Shown in pieces: positions 9,190-18,178 of a DNA stretch of 64,000 nucleotides. Position 1 is the first letter of the stretch, and every line of letters starts with the position of its first letter. The notes below the pieces were generated by a model. The model worked only from the letters and a program-made list of their open reading frames with translations. It made no database searches and was not told where the DNA came from. Source of the DNA: Roseovarius aestuarii (GTDB lineage Bacteria > Pseudomonadota > Alphaproteobacteria > Rhodobacterales > Rhodobacteraceae). A program made the position numbers and the translations under genes. The stretch lies in NCBI GenBank assembly GCA_027214255.1, contig JAPWHL010000014.1, positions 1 through 64,000 on the forward strand. The letters run 5' to 3'.

Positions 9190-10449
9190 TCACGCCTCCA
9201 GCGAATCCCTGATCGTGGTCACAGCACGGATCGTGTCCAGTGTGTAGCTTTCGATCAAATAGTCGGGCCAAGTTGACATCTTGACGGCCATAAACTGGGT
9301 TTTGGGGTCCAGATAGATCAATTGGCCGAACACGCCACGGGCCATGAAATCACCGCGGTCCACGTCTTGAATCCACCACTGGCGGCTATAGGCTCCGTTT
9401 GGCGAGGCGTTGGTATAAGGCGCGCCAAAGGCTGATGCGTCGCCAGTCGCACTGGCGCGGACCCATGATTCTGGCACAATCTGCGCACCATCGACGGCGC
9501 CATCTTCCAACATCATCAGACCAAAGCGCGCATAATCGCGCAGACTGGCGTTGAACCCGCCATCAGCCAGAGCAGTGCCGGCACCATCGACAGTGAAGAA
9601 CCCGTCACAATCCGCGCCGATGCGGCTCCAAATCTTGTCCGACAGCAACGCGGCCAACGGTTCGCCCGTTGTGCGTTCCAAAACCCAAGCAATCAAATCG
9701 GTTTCTATCGAGCGGTATTTGAACGCCTGCCCATGGGGGCGTTCGGCCGGAAGGGCCAGAATAACGTCACGAATGGTTGGGACGGCTTCGCCGGGAAACG
9801 GGGGGCGCCAGCCGGTGGCGATGTCGATCCGGGTCATATCCGATCCGGGCAGGCCATAATCCTCGGTAAAACGCACGCCCGAGCGCATATCCAAAACCTG
9901 CGCCAAGGTCGCATCGCCATATCCGCATTGGGCCAGTTCGGGTACAAACGTGGTCAGCGGCACATCCAGCTTGAACAGGCCTTCGTCGTGCAAGATGCCC
10001 GTTAACGTGCCAACCAGCGATTTGGCAACCGATTGCGACAGGTGTGGGGTGCGCAGGCCCATGTCGTTGGCGTAATGCTCAAACACGACTTTGCCCTGCT
10101 TCATCACAAGAAACCCGTCGGTATAGCTGGCTGTCAGCCATTGTTTGATGGATTGCGGCGCATCGTTTTGGGTGGCTGCGTTAAAAGCCAGATCGGTGAT
10201 GTCCTGATGGGCCGAGGGCAGGGCACGCGCCGCGCCGGTGCCACGCCAAACATCTACCGTGGGAAACAGGGTGCGCATGTTCTGAAAAGACCAGCGATTG
10301 AAAGGCGCGAGATCCCAGTTTTCCTTGCTTGGGCGTTTTTCGGGGGGCGGGGGAAATCCTTGCATGATGCCCAGATCACGCGCTGTACGCGGCGAAGTGG
10401 CCCGTGTCGGTGTCGGGGCGGCGCTGTGCGGTGCGGCTGGGCGCGTCAT
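9190..10449 (-). CDS. Serine hydrolase of the beta-lactamase/EstB/NylB fold
   Basis: This 419-aa protein shows the class C beta-lactamase-like SxxK nucleophile motif as SVAK within SQSVAKSLVGTLTG, a YRS tyrosine motif further on (KYRSIETDLIAW), and the long C-terminal region of the family. Members include 6-aminohexanoate-dimer hydrolase, esterases and D-aminopeptidases, so substrate prediction is unsafe. No clear signal peptide is visible; the N-terminus is Pro/Ala/Thr-rich. It lies alone between tamA and the polyamine importer, with the terminator of the importer behind its start. Confidence 0.8.
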   Translation of the reverse strand: MTRPAAPHSAAPTPTRATSPRTARDLGIMQGFPPPPEKRPSKENWDLAPFNRWSFQNMRTLFPTVDVWRGTGAARALPSAHQDITDLAFNAATQNDAPQSIKQWLTASYTDGFLVMKQGKVVFEHYANDMGLRTPHLSQSVAKSLVGTLTGILHDEGLFKLDVPLTTFVPELAQCGYGDATLAQVLDMRSGVRFTEDYGLPGSDMTRIDIATGWRPPFPGEAVPTIRDVILALPAERPHGQAFKYRSIETDLIAWVLERTTGEPLAALLSDKIWSRIGADCDGFFTVDGAGTALADGGFNASLRDYARFGLMMLEDGAVDGAQIVPESWVRASATGDASAFGAPYTNASPNGAYSRQWWIQDVDRGDFMARGVFGQLIYLDPKTQFMAVKMSTWPDYLIESYTLDTIRAVTTIRDSLEA

Positions 10450-10494
10450 GTTTGGATCCTGTAGGCTATGGGCACAAAGATTTGTGCGATGAAA

Positions 10495-10522
10495 GGGCAG
10501 GGCGCACGGTGTGCGCCCTGCC
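10495..10522 (-). terminator. Intrinsic terminator of the polyamine importer operon
   Basis: GGCAGGGCGCAC (10496-10507) pairs perfectly with GTGCGCCCTGCC (10511-10522) around a GGT loop. On the minus strand it follows the stop of the binding-protein gene by 15 bp and runs into CTTTC. Confidence 0.75.
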
Positions 10523-10537
10523 TAGCAAGCTTAGGAA

Positions 10538-11572
10538 TTATTCCTTAACTTTGGTCCAGATACGGTTGTAGAGATCCGTGACTTCTTGCGCGCAGGGGCG
10601 CACGAAATCAGGCGTGGGCGCATCCGCAGGCATCACGATTTCTGGCGCGCTGATCATGTCCGCATCCATGAATTCCTCGGAGCCGATGATGCCGTTGGCA
10701 TAGCGCGCGAAGTTGGAAATCAACGCGGCGTTTTCCGGCTCCATGATGAAGTTCATGAACAGCTTGGCGTTTTCCATGTTGGGCGCGCCCTTCAACACAG
10801 CCGCGTTGTCCATCCAGCCGGTAAAGCCTTCTTTGGGATAGGCATATTGCAACGTCGGGCGCTGGGCACGGGCGCGCATCGCGGCGCCGTTCCAGTTTTG
10901 GCTGAGGTCCACATCGCCGGAGGTCAGCTTTTCGATGGTGGCATAGTCCATCGTGCGCCAGTATTGTTTTGCGTTGATCAGCAGTTCAGTGACCTCGCGC
11001 AGCTCCTCCTTGTTGGAGTTGCAGCGATCAAAGCCCTTATAACGCAAGCCCGCGTTGATCACTTCGGGCATGTCGTTGAGCATGTTGATCCGCCCTTTCA
11101 GCTCTTCTGGCGGATCGAACATCAGGGCGAGTGTGTGGATGTCGCCGGAATAGACGGCGGTATCGACGGTAAAGGCGGTGGTGCCCCACTGCCATGGCAC
11201 GGAATAGTTGCGGCCCGGATCCCAATAGACATCGACCCACTTGGGGTCCATGTTCTTGAAGTTCTCCATCTCGTTGGGCTTGACCTCTTCCAGCAGGTTC
11301 TGCTCGATCATGATCGCGACGGTGGAGTCACTGGGCACGACGATGTCATAGCCGGTGTTTCCTTCGCGGACTTTGGCCAGCATCGTTTCGTTGCTGTCAT
11401 AACCGTCCAGATTCACCTCGATGTCGTATTTGGCCTCAAAGCGTTCGATCATTTCGGGGCTGGTGTAGTTGCCCCAGTTATAGATGTTCAGTTCACCTTC
11501 GGCCCAGGCAGGGCCAGCCATGGCGACCGCGGCGGCCAGAATGGCGGCGATATTGGTCTTGTTAGGTTTCAT
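10538..11572 (-). CDS. potD: Polyamine ABC transporter periplasmic binding protein (PotD/PotF type)
   Basis: This 344-aa protein has a signal peptide cleaved near AWA-EG (residue 24) and then the family start ELNIYNWGNYTSPEMIERFE. Further motifs typical of the spermidine/putrescine binding family are YDIVVPSD, WQWGTTAF and LSQNWNGAAMRA. It would capture a polyamine in the periplasm and deliver it to the two permeases encoded upstream. It is the last gene of the potA-potB-potC-potD order seen here and is followed by a strong terminator. The start has GGAGGACTTCC just upstream. Which polyamine is bound is not clear. Confidence 0.88.
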   Translation of the reverse strand: MKPNKTNIAAILAAAVAMAGPAWAEGELNIYNWGNYTSPEMIERFEAKYDIEVNLDGYDSNETMLAKVREGNTGYDIVVPSDSTVAIMIEQNLLEEVKPNEMENFKNMDPKWVDVYWDPGRNYSVPWQWGTTAFTVDTAVYSGDIHTLALMFDPPEELKGRINMLNDMPEVINAGLRYKGFDRCNSNKEELREVTELLINAKQYWRTMDYATIEKLTSGDVDLSQNWNGAAMRARAQRPTLQYAYPKEGFTGWMDNAAVLKGAPNMENAKLFMNFIMEPENAALISNFARYANGIIGSEEFMDADMISAPEIVMPADAPTPDFVRPCAQEVTDLYNRIWTKVKE

Positions 11573-11610
11573 TTTTGGAAGTCCTCCAGTTGGTTATTTG
11601 TTGATTTTGG

Positions 11611-12450
11611 TTATTTCTTTCGGTTGCCCAGAAAGAAGAACAGCGACACCAGCACCACCGACAGCACCAATAGCAGGGTCGAGACGGCGTTGATTTCGGG
11701 TGTGATACCACGGCGGATCTGGCCCAGAATGTAGATCGGCAGTGTGGTTTCACCGGGGCCACCGACCAGCAGGGTGATGATCACATCATCCAGCGATACC
11801 ACAAAGGCAAGCATCGCTCCTGCAACGATGCCCGGCGCCATCAGCGGCAATGTCACCTTGCGAAACACCTGAACGGGGGTGGCGTATAGATCGGCTGCGG
11901 CCTGTTCCAGTGTCAGGTTCATATCCTCCAGCCGGGCGCGGATGGGCATATAGGCGAACGGAACACAGAAAACCGTGTGGGCCAGCATCAGGTATCCGAT
12001 CCCATTGATCCCGGTCAGTTGTTTGATAATGCTGAAAAACGCCAGCGTGGCCACAGCCGTGACGATCTCGGGGACCATCAAAGGCTGGTTGATGATCGCA
12101 TAGACCAATGCCTGACCTTTGAAGGGCGGGTTTCGCGTGGTGGCCAATGCGGCCATTGTGGCAAAGATCGTGGCAAAGACTGTCGCTACACCGGCCACTT
12201 TCAGTGACACCATCGTCGCTTTGCGAATACCTTCGTTCTCAAACGCGGCCGTATACCAGCGAAAGCTGAATTCGGTCCACAGAACGACCGAACGGTTGTC
12301 ATTGAACGAGAATATGATCAGCACGATGATCGGCGCATATAGAAACACCAGACAGGCCCACGCCATTGTGTCAAAGCCGGGTTGCTTGCGCAGGTTTTTC
12401 ATCTTGGGGCGGGGCGCTGTGGAACGGGGGGCTGTATCAGGTTTAGCCAT
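11611..12450 (-). CDS. potC: Polyamine ABC transporter permease (PotC type)
   Basis: This 279-aa inner-membrane protein has about six membrane spans and the permease EAA loop (LEQAAADLYATPVQVFRKVTL) that docks onto the ATPase. FAYMPIRARLEDMN is typical of PotC/PotI. I place the start at the ATG at 12448-12450, which overlaps the end of potB by 8 bases, rather than 11 codons upstream. It lies between potB and potD in the operon. Confidence 0.88.
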   Translation of the reverse strand: MAKPDTAPRSTAPRPKMKNLRKQPGFDTMAWACLVFLYAPIIVLIIFSFNDNRSVVLWTEFSFRWYTAAFENEGIRKATMVSLKVAGVATVFATIFATMAALATTRNPPFKGQALVYAIINQPLMVPEIVTAVATLAFFSIIKQLTGINGIGYLMLAHTVFCVPFAYMPIRARLEDMNLTLEQAAADLYATPVQVFRKVTLPLMAPGIVAGAMLAFVVSLDDVIITLLVGGPGETTLPIYILGQIRRGITPEINAVSTLLLVLSVVLVSLFFFLGNRKK

Positions 12451-13408
12451 GAGACGCGCCCCCTTTGCCTGCGTGACGGACATAAACGATCAGCGAGAGC
12501 ATAACGACCACCATCAGGATCAGCGCGGCTGCCGAACCAAAGGGCCAGTTGCGCGAACCGCCGAATTGTAGCGCGATCAGGTTCCCGATCATCAAATCCT
12601 TGCCGCCGCCCAACAGTTCGGGCGTGATATAGGCGCCAAGCCCGGGGATGAAGACCAAGATACAACCGGCAACTATGCCGGGTTTGGCCATGGGAATAAT
12701 GATGTGGCGCAGTACCTGAAAACGGCTGGCGTATAGGTCATAGGCGGCCTCGACCAGACGGAAGTCCAGTTTTTCCAACGACGCATACAAAGGCAGCACC
12801 ATGAACGGCAGGTAGCTATAGATCAGGCCCATGAAGACCGCAAAATCCGTATAGAGAATGCCAATGGGCTTGTCGGTGATGCCAACGCCCATCAGGCCAA
12901 GGTTGATGATACCTTCGTCACGGATGATCAGCAGGATCGCATAGGTGCGGATCAACAGGTTGGTCCAGAATGGCAAGGTGATCAGAAATAGCCAAAAGTT
13001 TCGCTGTTCAGGGCGCTTGGACGCGATGAAGTAAGCGGTCGGAAAGCCGATAATCAACGCGCCAACCGTTGCCACCAATGCCAGACCGATCGAGCGTGAA
13101 AAGATGCTGAGATATGTGGTGGAAAAGCTAAGAGTGTCGTCGAAGATGTCGGCTTCAAACAAGAATTGGACATAGGCGTTGGTCGAAAACTCCCATGTGA
13201 CACCGCCATAGCTGCCGGGGCTGAGGAAGGAATAGATCAACGTGATCGTCAATGGAAACAGGCCGAATATACCGATCAGTAGAACCGAAGGTGACAGCAG
13301 TTGAAGTCGGCGACGACGTGCGTCTGCGTCTGTCTGGGCCTTGGCGGCTGCCAGCTTGGCGTCGCTTTCGGCCTGTTGGGCGGGGGTGATGAAGCTGCTT
13401 TGGGTCAT
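12443..13408 (-). CDS. potB: Polyamine ABC transporter permease (PotB type)
   Basis: This 321-aa inner-membrane protein has a roughly 35-residue charged Ala-rich N-terminal extension, then six membrane segments. Its EAA loop is VEAAYDLYASRFQVLRHIII. It partners PotC to form the translocation channel. The ATG at 13406-13408 overlaps the potA stop as TGATG, showing translational coupling; a TTG one codon upstream is an alternative. Confidence 0.88.
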   Translation of the reverse strand: MTQSSFITPAQQAESDAKLAAAKAQTDADARRRRLQLLSPSVLLIGIFGLFPLTITLIYSFLSPGSYGGVTWEFSTNAYVQFLFEADIFDDTLSFSTTYLSIFSRSIGLALVATVGALIIGFPTAYFIASKRPEQRNFWLFLITLPFWTNLLIRTYAILLIIRDEGIINLGLMGVGITDKPIGILYTDFAVFMGLIYSYLPFMVLPLYASLEKLDFRLVEAAYDLYASRFQVLRHIIIPMAKPGIVAGCILVFIPGLGAYITPELLGGGKDLMIGNLIALQFGGSRNWPFGSAAALILMVVVMLSLIVYVRHAGKGGASHG

Positions 13409-14505
13409 CAATCCACCAAAACCTGCACAGCGTCGGGCAACGTAATGCCGACCAGCGCCCCAACCTCGTGGGAGGTTCCGGCGCAGCGCACGATGATGTC
13501 GAGGCCGCTGTCCAATGCCACGTGCACATTATGGCCTGATCCGAAATACACGATGTTCTGAACGGTCCCGTGCAAGGCGGCATTGTCTGCGCCCGGCTGT
13601 GTCAGGGCCATGTCTTCGGGGCGGATCGCCACGTTGACGCGCCCTGTCGGCGCCCAGCTGTTCGGCAGTATTGCGTTGATACGCGCACCACCGGGCAATG
13701 TGGCCTGAGTGTCGCCCGAGGTTAGGTCGGCCTCGAGGATGTTGATGTCACCGATGAAGTCCGCAACAAAGCGGCGCGCGGGGTTGTTATAAATTTCTTT
13801 TGGGGGGCCGACTTGCAGAATGTCGCCTGCCGACATGACCGCGATGCGGTCGGACATGGTCAGGGCCTCTTCCTGATCGTGGGTCACAAAAACAAAGGTG
13901 ATGCCGGTTTCATGTTGAAGGCGTTTCAACTCGATCTGCATTTCCTTTCGCAGCTTCAAGTCCAGTGCCGATAGGGGTTCATCCAGCAGCAAAACCTTGG
14001 GGTGGGGGGCCAATGCGCGCGCCAGTGCGACACGCTGTTGTTGTCCTCCTGACAACTGATCAGTCTGGCGATCCGCCAGGTGCTCCATCTGGACCAGTGC
14101 CAGCATCCGGTCAGTGGCTTCGCTGATTTCCTTGGCTGGGCGGCCTTGCATTTCCAGACCAAAGCCGATGTTACGAGCCACGCTCATATGCGGGAACAGT
14201 GCATAGTTTTGAAACACGGTGTTTACCGGGCGCTTGTAGGGGGGCAGGTGGCCAATTTCCTGCCCGTCCAGCAAGATATTGCCGCGATCGGGCAAATCGA
14301 ACCCGGCGATCAGGCGCAAAAGGGTGGTTTTGCCACAGCCAGACGGCCCAAGCAGCGTAAAAAACTCGTTCTGGCGAATCGTGACAGATACATTATCCAG
14401 CGCGGTCACCATATGCTCGCCCTGTCCGAACGTCTTGACGACGCCCTCGGCCAAAATCATGTTTTTATGCGTGTCGGCCCCTTGGGACACCCCGTTTTGC
14501 GCCAT
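13408..14505 (-). CDS. potA: Polyamine ABC transporter ATP-binding protein (PotA type)
   Basis: This 365-aa ATPase carries Walker [10 protein letters not shown] (about residues 53-61), the signature LSGGQQQR, Walker [13 protein letters not shown], a switch HDQEEAL, and a C-terminal TOBE-type domain (IRPEDMAL). It powers uptake through PotB and PotC. Two in-frame ATGs lie close together at 14511 and 14505; the second has AGGGGGA at a better distance. It is the first gene of the operon, and the upstream region contains two GC palindromes. Confidence 0.9.
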   Translation of the reverse strand: MAQNGVSQGADTHKNMILAEGVVKTFGQGEHMVTALDNVSVTIRQNEFFTLLGPSGCGKTTLLRLIAGFDLPDRGNILLDGQEIGHLPPYKRPVNTVFQNYALFPHMSVARNIGFGLEMQGRPAKEISEATDRMLALVQMEHLADRQTDQLSGGQQQRVALARALAPHPKVLLLDEPLSALDLKLRKEMQIELKRLQHETGITFVFVTHDQEEALTMSDRIAVMSAGDILQVGPPKEIYNNPARRFVADFIGDINILEADLTSGDTQATLPGGARINAILPNSWAPTGRVNVAIRPEDMALTQPGADNAALHGTVQNIVYFGSGHNVHVALDSGLDIIVRCAGTSHEVGALVGITLPDAVQVLVD

Positions 14506-14589
14506 GCGCATTCCCCCTTTTTTGCCGGGGTTCGGTGCGATGATCGCACTGACCCCTGTTGCTTGTCAGCCTAGGGTGTAGCCAGCGGT

Positions 14590-14609
14590 GGGGTAAATAC
14601 CCCTTGGGG
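14590..14609. promoter_or_regulatory. Tandem palindromes upstream of potA
   Basis: GGGGTA-AA-TACCCC (14590-14603) overlaps CCCCTTGGGG (14600-14609), about 85 bp before the potA start. The position suits an operator, but no regulator can be assigned. Confidence 0.35.
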
Positions 14610-14762
14610 GATAGTTCAAGGTTTGACCTGTTCAAGCCGGTCTGGCGCAGGTTTTTGGGCTGTTTCGTTGGGGCGCGCGCCTGTTTTCAGCGTAATTAAC
14701 TGCGGATGGCCCTATATTTTCGCTTTGAATGGCCTCAGGGTTGGACGAACAGGCCGGGTGAT

Positions 14763-14803
14763 TAAAAATTACGCGCCGTCCCGCCGCCCGTCACGGGCGC
14801 GCC
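14763..14803 (-). terminator. Terminator-like structure after the LuxR-type gene
   Basis: On the minus strand a GGCGCGCC...GGCGCG outer pairing with an inner CGCCC-GTGAC-GGGCG stem is followed by TAATTTTT. It lies about 35 bp past the stop codon at 14839. Confidence 0.5.
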
Positions 14804-14838
14804 TTGAGCAAAAGCCGCCCGCCCCTGAAGATCAATTG

Positions 14839-15654
14839 TCATGCCGCCCGCGTCAGCGTCGCCAAGAACATCGAGAACAGCTCGCTCTGAGACGAGATGT
14901 TCAGCTTGCGATAAAAGTTGCGGCGATGGATTTTGACGGTGCCGGGGCTGACGCCGATGCGTTGGGCGATGGATTTTGACGAATGTCCCTTTAGGATCAG
15001 GATCGCGATCTGGCTTTCGCGCTCGGTCAACAGGTCTGACCCGAACGCGTCCATGGCACTGTCGATGTCGTCGGGCACAATAGGAGGGGGTGTTGGATCC
15101 TGGACCAAAGAGGCGATTTGGGCACGGGCAAAGTGGCGGCGGTTAATGGCGGCAAACACCGGCAGAACACGGCGTGTGGCGTCTATATCCCGCCGCGAAA
15201 AGCGTGGCTCTCCGATCAGGCGCCCGATAGAGTAAAACAAGTGTGATCCCCCGGGCAGGTCGACCAGAACGGCGGCTTCGTCATGCAACCGGATGCCACC
15301 ATAGTATTCGCTGAAATAACTGGACTGGGGGAACCTGTCGGGGGCTACGTCGCGCAGGCGCGCAGCATAACAGGATGGATTTTCGACATAGGCGACATAG
15401 AACGGGTCCAACCGATACGCCCCGTCCAGCCATGCATCCACCACGTTTGTGCGACGGTCGGCGCTTACGTTATCATAGATATGTTCGGGCGGTCGCCTGC
15501 CATTCAGGCGGGTTAAGAAGCAGCCGCGAAATCCAATGGCAGTGCGCAGATAATCCAAGGCCCGCGCGACAAAATCGGCGGTGCCAATGGCGGCAATGGC
15601 TTGGGCGAGAACCTCTTCGCGGCTCTGGGTATCTAGGGCGATGGGAGTGGTCAT
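14839..15654 (-). CDS. LuxR-type helix-turn-helix transcriptional regulator
   Basis: This 271-aa protein has a C-terminal LuxR/NarL DNA-binding domain: LTERESQIAILILKGHSSKSIAQRIGVS..TVKIHRRNFYRKL, roughly residues 205-260. The N-terminal 200 residues show no clear autoinducer-binding or receiver motif, so the signal is unknown. The frame stays open to 16131, but that part runs across the divergent amidohydrolase gene; the ATG at 15654 (with GGAA upstream) or 15669 is the real start. It is divergent from the amidohydrolase, so local regulation of that enzyme is plausible. Confidence 0.83.
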   Translation of the reverse strand: MTTPIALDTQSREEVLAQAIAAIGTADFVARALDYLRTAIGFRGCFLTRLNGRRPPEHIYDNVSADRRTNVVDAWLDGAYRLDPFYVAYVENPSCYAARLRDVAPDRFPQSSYFSEYYGGIRLHDEAAVLVDLPGGSHLFYSIGRLIGEPRFSRRDIDATRRVLPVFAAINRRHFARAQIASLVQDPTPPPIVPDDIDSAMDAFGSDLLTERESQIAILILKGHSSKSIAQRIGVSPGTVKIHRRNFYRKLNISSQSELFSMFLATLTRAA

Positions 15655-15787
15655 ATGGCGGTGTTCCATACAGTAACCCGAAGGGGTCTTTACCCGCTGG
15701 GCGTGATAGCGCAGTTTATCAATCTGTTCGGGACTTGAGAAGGGCCAAGATGAGGGCTTTTCGTTTGGAAAAAAGGAAGGCTGGGGA

Positions 15788-17455
15788 ATGGCACAGGCAG
15801 TAGATCTGGTTATCGTGAACGGCAAGGTTTTGACGATGGACGCTGCCGCCCCGAGGGCCGAGGCCGTCGCATTGGCGGCAGGCAAGGTTTTCGCGGTTGG
15901 AAGCACTGCGGACATACGTGCGTTGGCCGGTCCGCAAACACGTGAAATCGACGCCGCAGGGGGCAGCGTTTTACCCGGTTTCATCGACAGCCATGTACAT
16001 CTGTTCCAAGGCTCTGCTTCGCTTGAATTCATGGGAATGGAAGGCGTGACCGGGCGTGAGGCCGCCATGCGTACTATTCGCGCCTTTGCCGATGCCAACC
16101 CGGATGAACGTTTGATCGTCGGTGTTTCCACCAGCTATCAGCTGATGGATGGGCGCAATCCGGTGCGTCAGGATCTGGACGCCATCCTGCCGGATCGCCC
16201 TTTGGCCCTGTTGGCGCCCGATATTCACACGGTCTGGGCCAATACCAAGGCGCTGGAACTGGCCGGCCTGTTGCACGGTGGGCCCGTTCCCGAAGGCAGT
16301 ATCATCGTAATGGCCGCGGATGGCACCGCCACTGGCGAGTTGCAGGAAACCGGCGCCTTTGGTCCGGTTTTAAGGCTGAGCCGGACGGGCGGGCGCGATA
16401 TGCTGGGGTATGTCACCGGCAACGACCCCGAACCACCCGCTACCGAGGCCGAGCGTGCGGCGGATCGCAGGCTGATCACCAAAGGGCTGGCCCATGCCGC
16501 CAAACATGGGATCACCACGATGCACAACATGGATGGCAATTTCTATCAGCTGGATTTGCTTGGTCAGATCGAGGCCGAAGGCAATTTGAAATGCCGTATG
16601 CAGGTGCCGTTTCATCTGAAAAACTATGATCCGCTGGAACGGATGGAAGAAGCTGCCGAAATGCACCGCCGCTATAGGGGGGACACGATCTGGTCGGGGC
16701 GGGTCAAGATGTTCATGGATGGGGTCATCGATTCGCGCACTGCGCTGATGACACGCGGTTATCCGGGTGCTCCGGACATCACGGGCGAGCCGGTGTTCGA
16801 GCCGGACCACTTTAACGAGGCGTGTATCCGCGCCGACGCGCTGGGCTTGCAAATCTGCGTCCATGCGATCGGTGATCTGGCGGTTCGACGCACGCTGGAT
16901 GGCTATGGTGCTGCGGCCAAAGCCAACGGCGCACGCGATCATCGCCACAGGATTGAACATATCGAAGTCATCCACCCCGATGATCTGCCGCGTTTGGCAC
17001 AGATGGGCGTAGTTGCCTCGCTTCAGCCGCGTCATTCGGCGTTGGGCGGGCATTTTCCGTTAATTCCTCAGGGCACAATCCTGCATGACGATCAATATCC
17101 CTATGCCTTTGCGTGGCAACGCATACGCGATACGGGGGCCAAGGTGGTGTTTTCCACTGACTGGCCGGTGGTGCCGATCAGTGTGATGGAAACGCTGCAA
17201 TGCGCCATTGCGCCGCTTGATCCCGGCGCGCCGTGGGATTCCCGTGCCCAAAGCCTGACGGATACGTTGGAATCTTACACTGTGGGCAACGCGTGGGTCG
17301 AATTCAACGAGGGCCGCAAAGGTCAGCTGATCGCAGGGCAGATGGGCGACGTGGTGGTCATGGACCGGGATCTGGAAGCGGTCGATCCCGGCCAGATCGG
17401 ACAGGCACAGGTGGCGTTTACCATCTGCGGTGGGCAGGTGACATACGCGGCCTAG
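15788..17455 (+). CDS. Amidohydrolase family protein (YtcJ/Amidohydro_3 type)
   Basis: This 555-aa metal-dependent hydrolase has the N-terminal beta-sandwich strand IVNGKVLTMD, the metal site H69-V-H71 in FIDSHVHLF, a middle VKMFMDGVIDSRTA segment, a later HAIGDLAVR and RIEHIEVI, and the final STDWPV aspartate. These match the YtcJ-like branch, whose members hydrolyse N-acyl, formamide or exoenzyme-type substrates; the exact substrate is unknown. GGAAGG lies 11 bases upstream of the ATG. It is divergent from the LuxR-type regulator and ends 6 bp from the convergent methyltransferase gene. Confidence 0.85.
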   Translation: MAQAVDLVIVNGKVLTMDAAAPRAEAVALAAGKVFAVGSTADIRALAGPQTREIDAAGGSVLPGFIDSHVHLFQGSASLEFMGMEGVTGREAAMRTIRAFADANPDERLIVGVSTSYQLMDGRNPVRQDLDAILPDRPLALLAPDIHTVWANTKALELAGLLHGGPVPEGSIIVMAADGTATGELQETGAFGPVLRLSRTGGRDMLGYVTGNDPEPPATEAERAADRRLITKGLAHAAKHGITTMHNMDGNFYQLDLLGQIEAEGNLKCRMQVPFHLKNYDPLERMEEAAEMHRRYRGDTIWSGRVKMFMDGVIDSRTALMTRGYPGAPDITGEPVFEPDHFNEACIRADALGLQICVHAIGDLAVRRTLDGYGAAAKANGARDHRHRIEHIEVIHPDDLPRLAQMGVVASLQPRHSALGGHFPLIPQGTILHDDQYPYAFAWQRIRDTGAKVVFSTDWPVVPISVMETLQCAIAPLDPGAPWDSRAQSLTDTLESYTVGNAWVEFNEGRKGQLIAGQMGDVVVMDRDLEAVDPGQIGQAQVAFTICGGQVTYAA

Positions 17456-17461
17456 GATCGC

Positions 17462-18112
17462 TTAACCGTTGCGCGCAATCAGCATCAGGTTGTTGGCGGG
17501 CATTTCGATCGGGGGGAGGGTGGTCAACCCGCTCTCGGCCAGCCAGCTTTGAACGGTGGCCGTGTCCTTGTACCCGATGGCCGGGTCCGCTGCCCGCAGG
17601 CTGGCATCAAATGTGGCGTCCCCATCTGATGTGGCACGACCATCGCGCAGGAATGGTCCATAAATGGCAAACATGCCCTTCGGGGCCAGCGCGATGGCGG
17701 CTTCATGGATCAGTATGCGCGCCTCATCTGCGCTGACCAAATGTAGCAGGTTGGCCAACTGGATCAAATCCTGCCCTTTGTGATGCTGTCCCCAGCCCGG
17801 CGAGGTTGCGTCCAGATCAATTGCCGGGCGGACGTTTTTGCGCCCAGCGACCCACGTATCAATACTGATGCGGCGCACGGGGTCTACTTCGCTGGGTTGC
17901 CAGATCAGGCCGGGCAGCGCGTCGGCCAGCGTGGTCACATGTTGCCCCGTGCCGCTGGCCAGCTCCAGCGCCTGCCCCTGTTGGGGGCCGTGATCGCGTA
18001 ACACCTGCAATATCGCAGGCGCATTGCGGGTCGCGGCGGGCGCGGTCATGCGCCCATCTGGGGCGGTATCCGCAACCGAGGCGGTCGGCGGCAGGGCGGT
18101 ACGCTTTGGCAT
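17462..18112 (-). CDS. DUF938 family class I SAM-dependent methyltransferase
   Basis: This 216-aa protein has a Rossmann methyltransferase core with ALELASGTGQHV as the SAM-binding glycine loop, then LIWQPSEVDP, and the family segments RNAPAILQVL and YGPFLRDGRATSDGDATFD. DUF938 proteins are widespread in Proteobacteria but their substrate is not known. CGGAG sits 8 bases before the ATG. It faces the amidohydrolase tail to tail. Confidence 0.85.
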   Translation of the reverse strand: MPKRTALPPTASVADTAPDGRMTAPAATRNAPAILQVLRDHGPQQGQALELASGTGQHVTTLADALPGLIWQPSEVDPVRRISIDTWVAGRKNVRPAIDLDATSPGWGQHHKGQDLIQLANLLHLVSADEARILIHEAAIALAPKGMFAIYGPFLRDGRATSDGDATFDASLRAADPAIGYKDTATVQSWLAESGLTTLPPIEMPANNLMLIARNG

Positions 18113-18178
18113 CGGGCGACTCCGAGGTTAGGTCAGATCGGGAAACTGACGGAGATTGCAGCGGTTGTCACGCTGGTT

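Larger units (their letters stand above)
14506..14838. other. Upstream region of potA with palindromes and a terminator-like structure
   Basis: These 333 bp hold no supported gene. The right part contains the likely terminator of the LuxR-type gene. The left part must hold the potA promoter and contains adjoining palindromes at 14590-14609. Confidence 0.5.

Noticed and set aside
10586-11734. 382-codon plus-strand open frame
   Set aside because: It is antisense to potD, which has a full set of family motifs. The antisense translation is His/Val-rich with no recognisable domain.
14839-15654. Quorum-sensing LuxR with autoinducer domain
   Set aside because: Only the DNA-binding domain is recognisable. 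No autoinducer synthase or clear autoinducer-binding residues are present in the window.
15655-16131. Long N-terminal extension of the LuxR-type regulator
   Set aside because: This stretch lies opposite the start of the amidohydrolase gene and across the divergent promoter region. Family-like sequence begins only after 15654.
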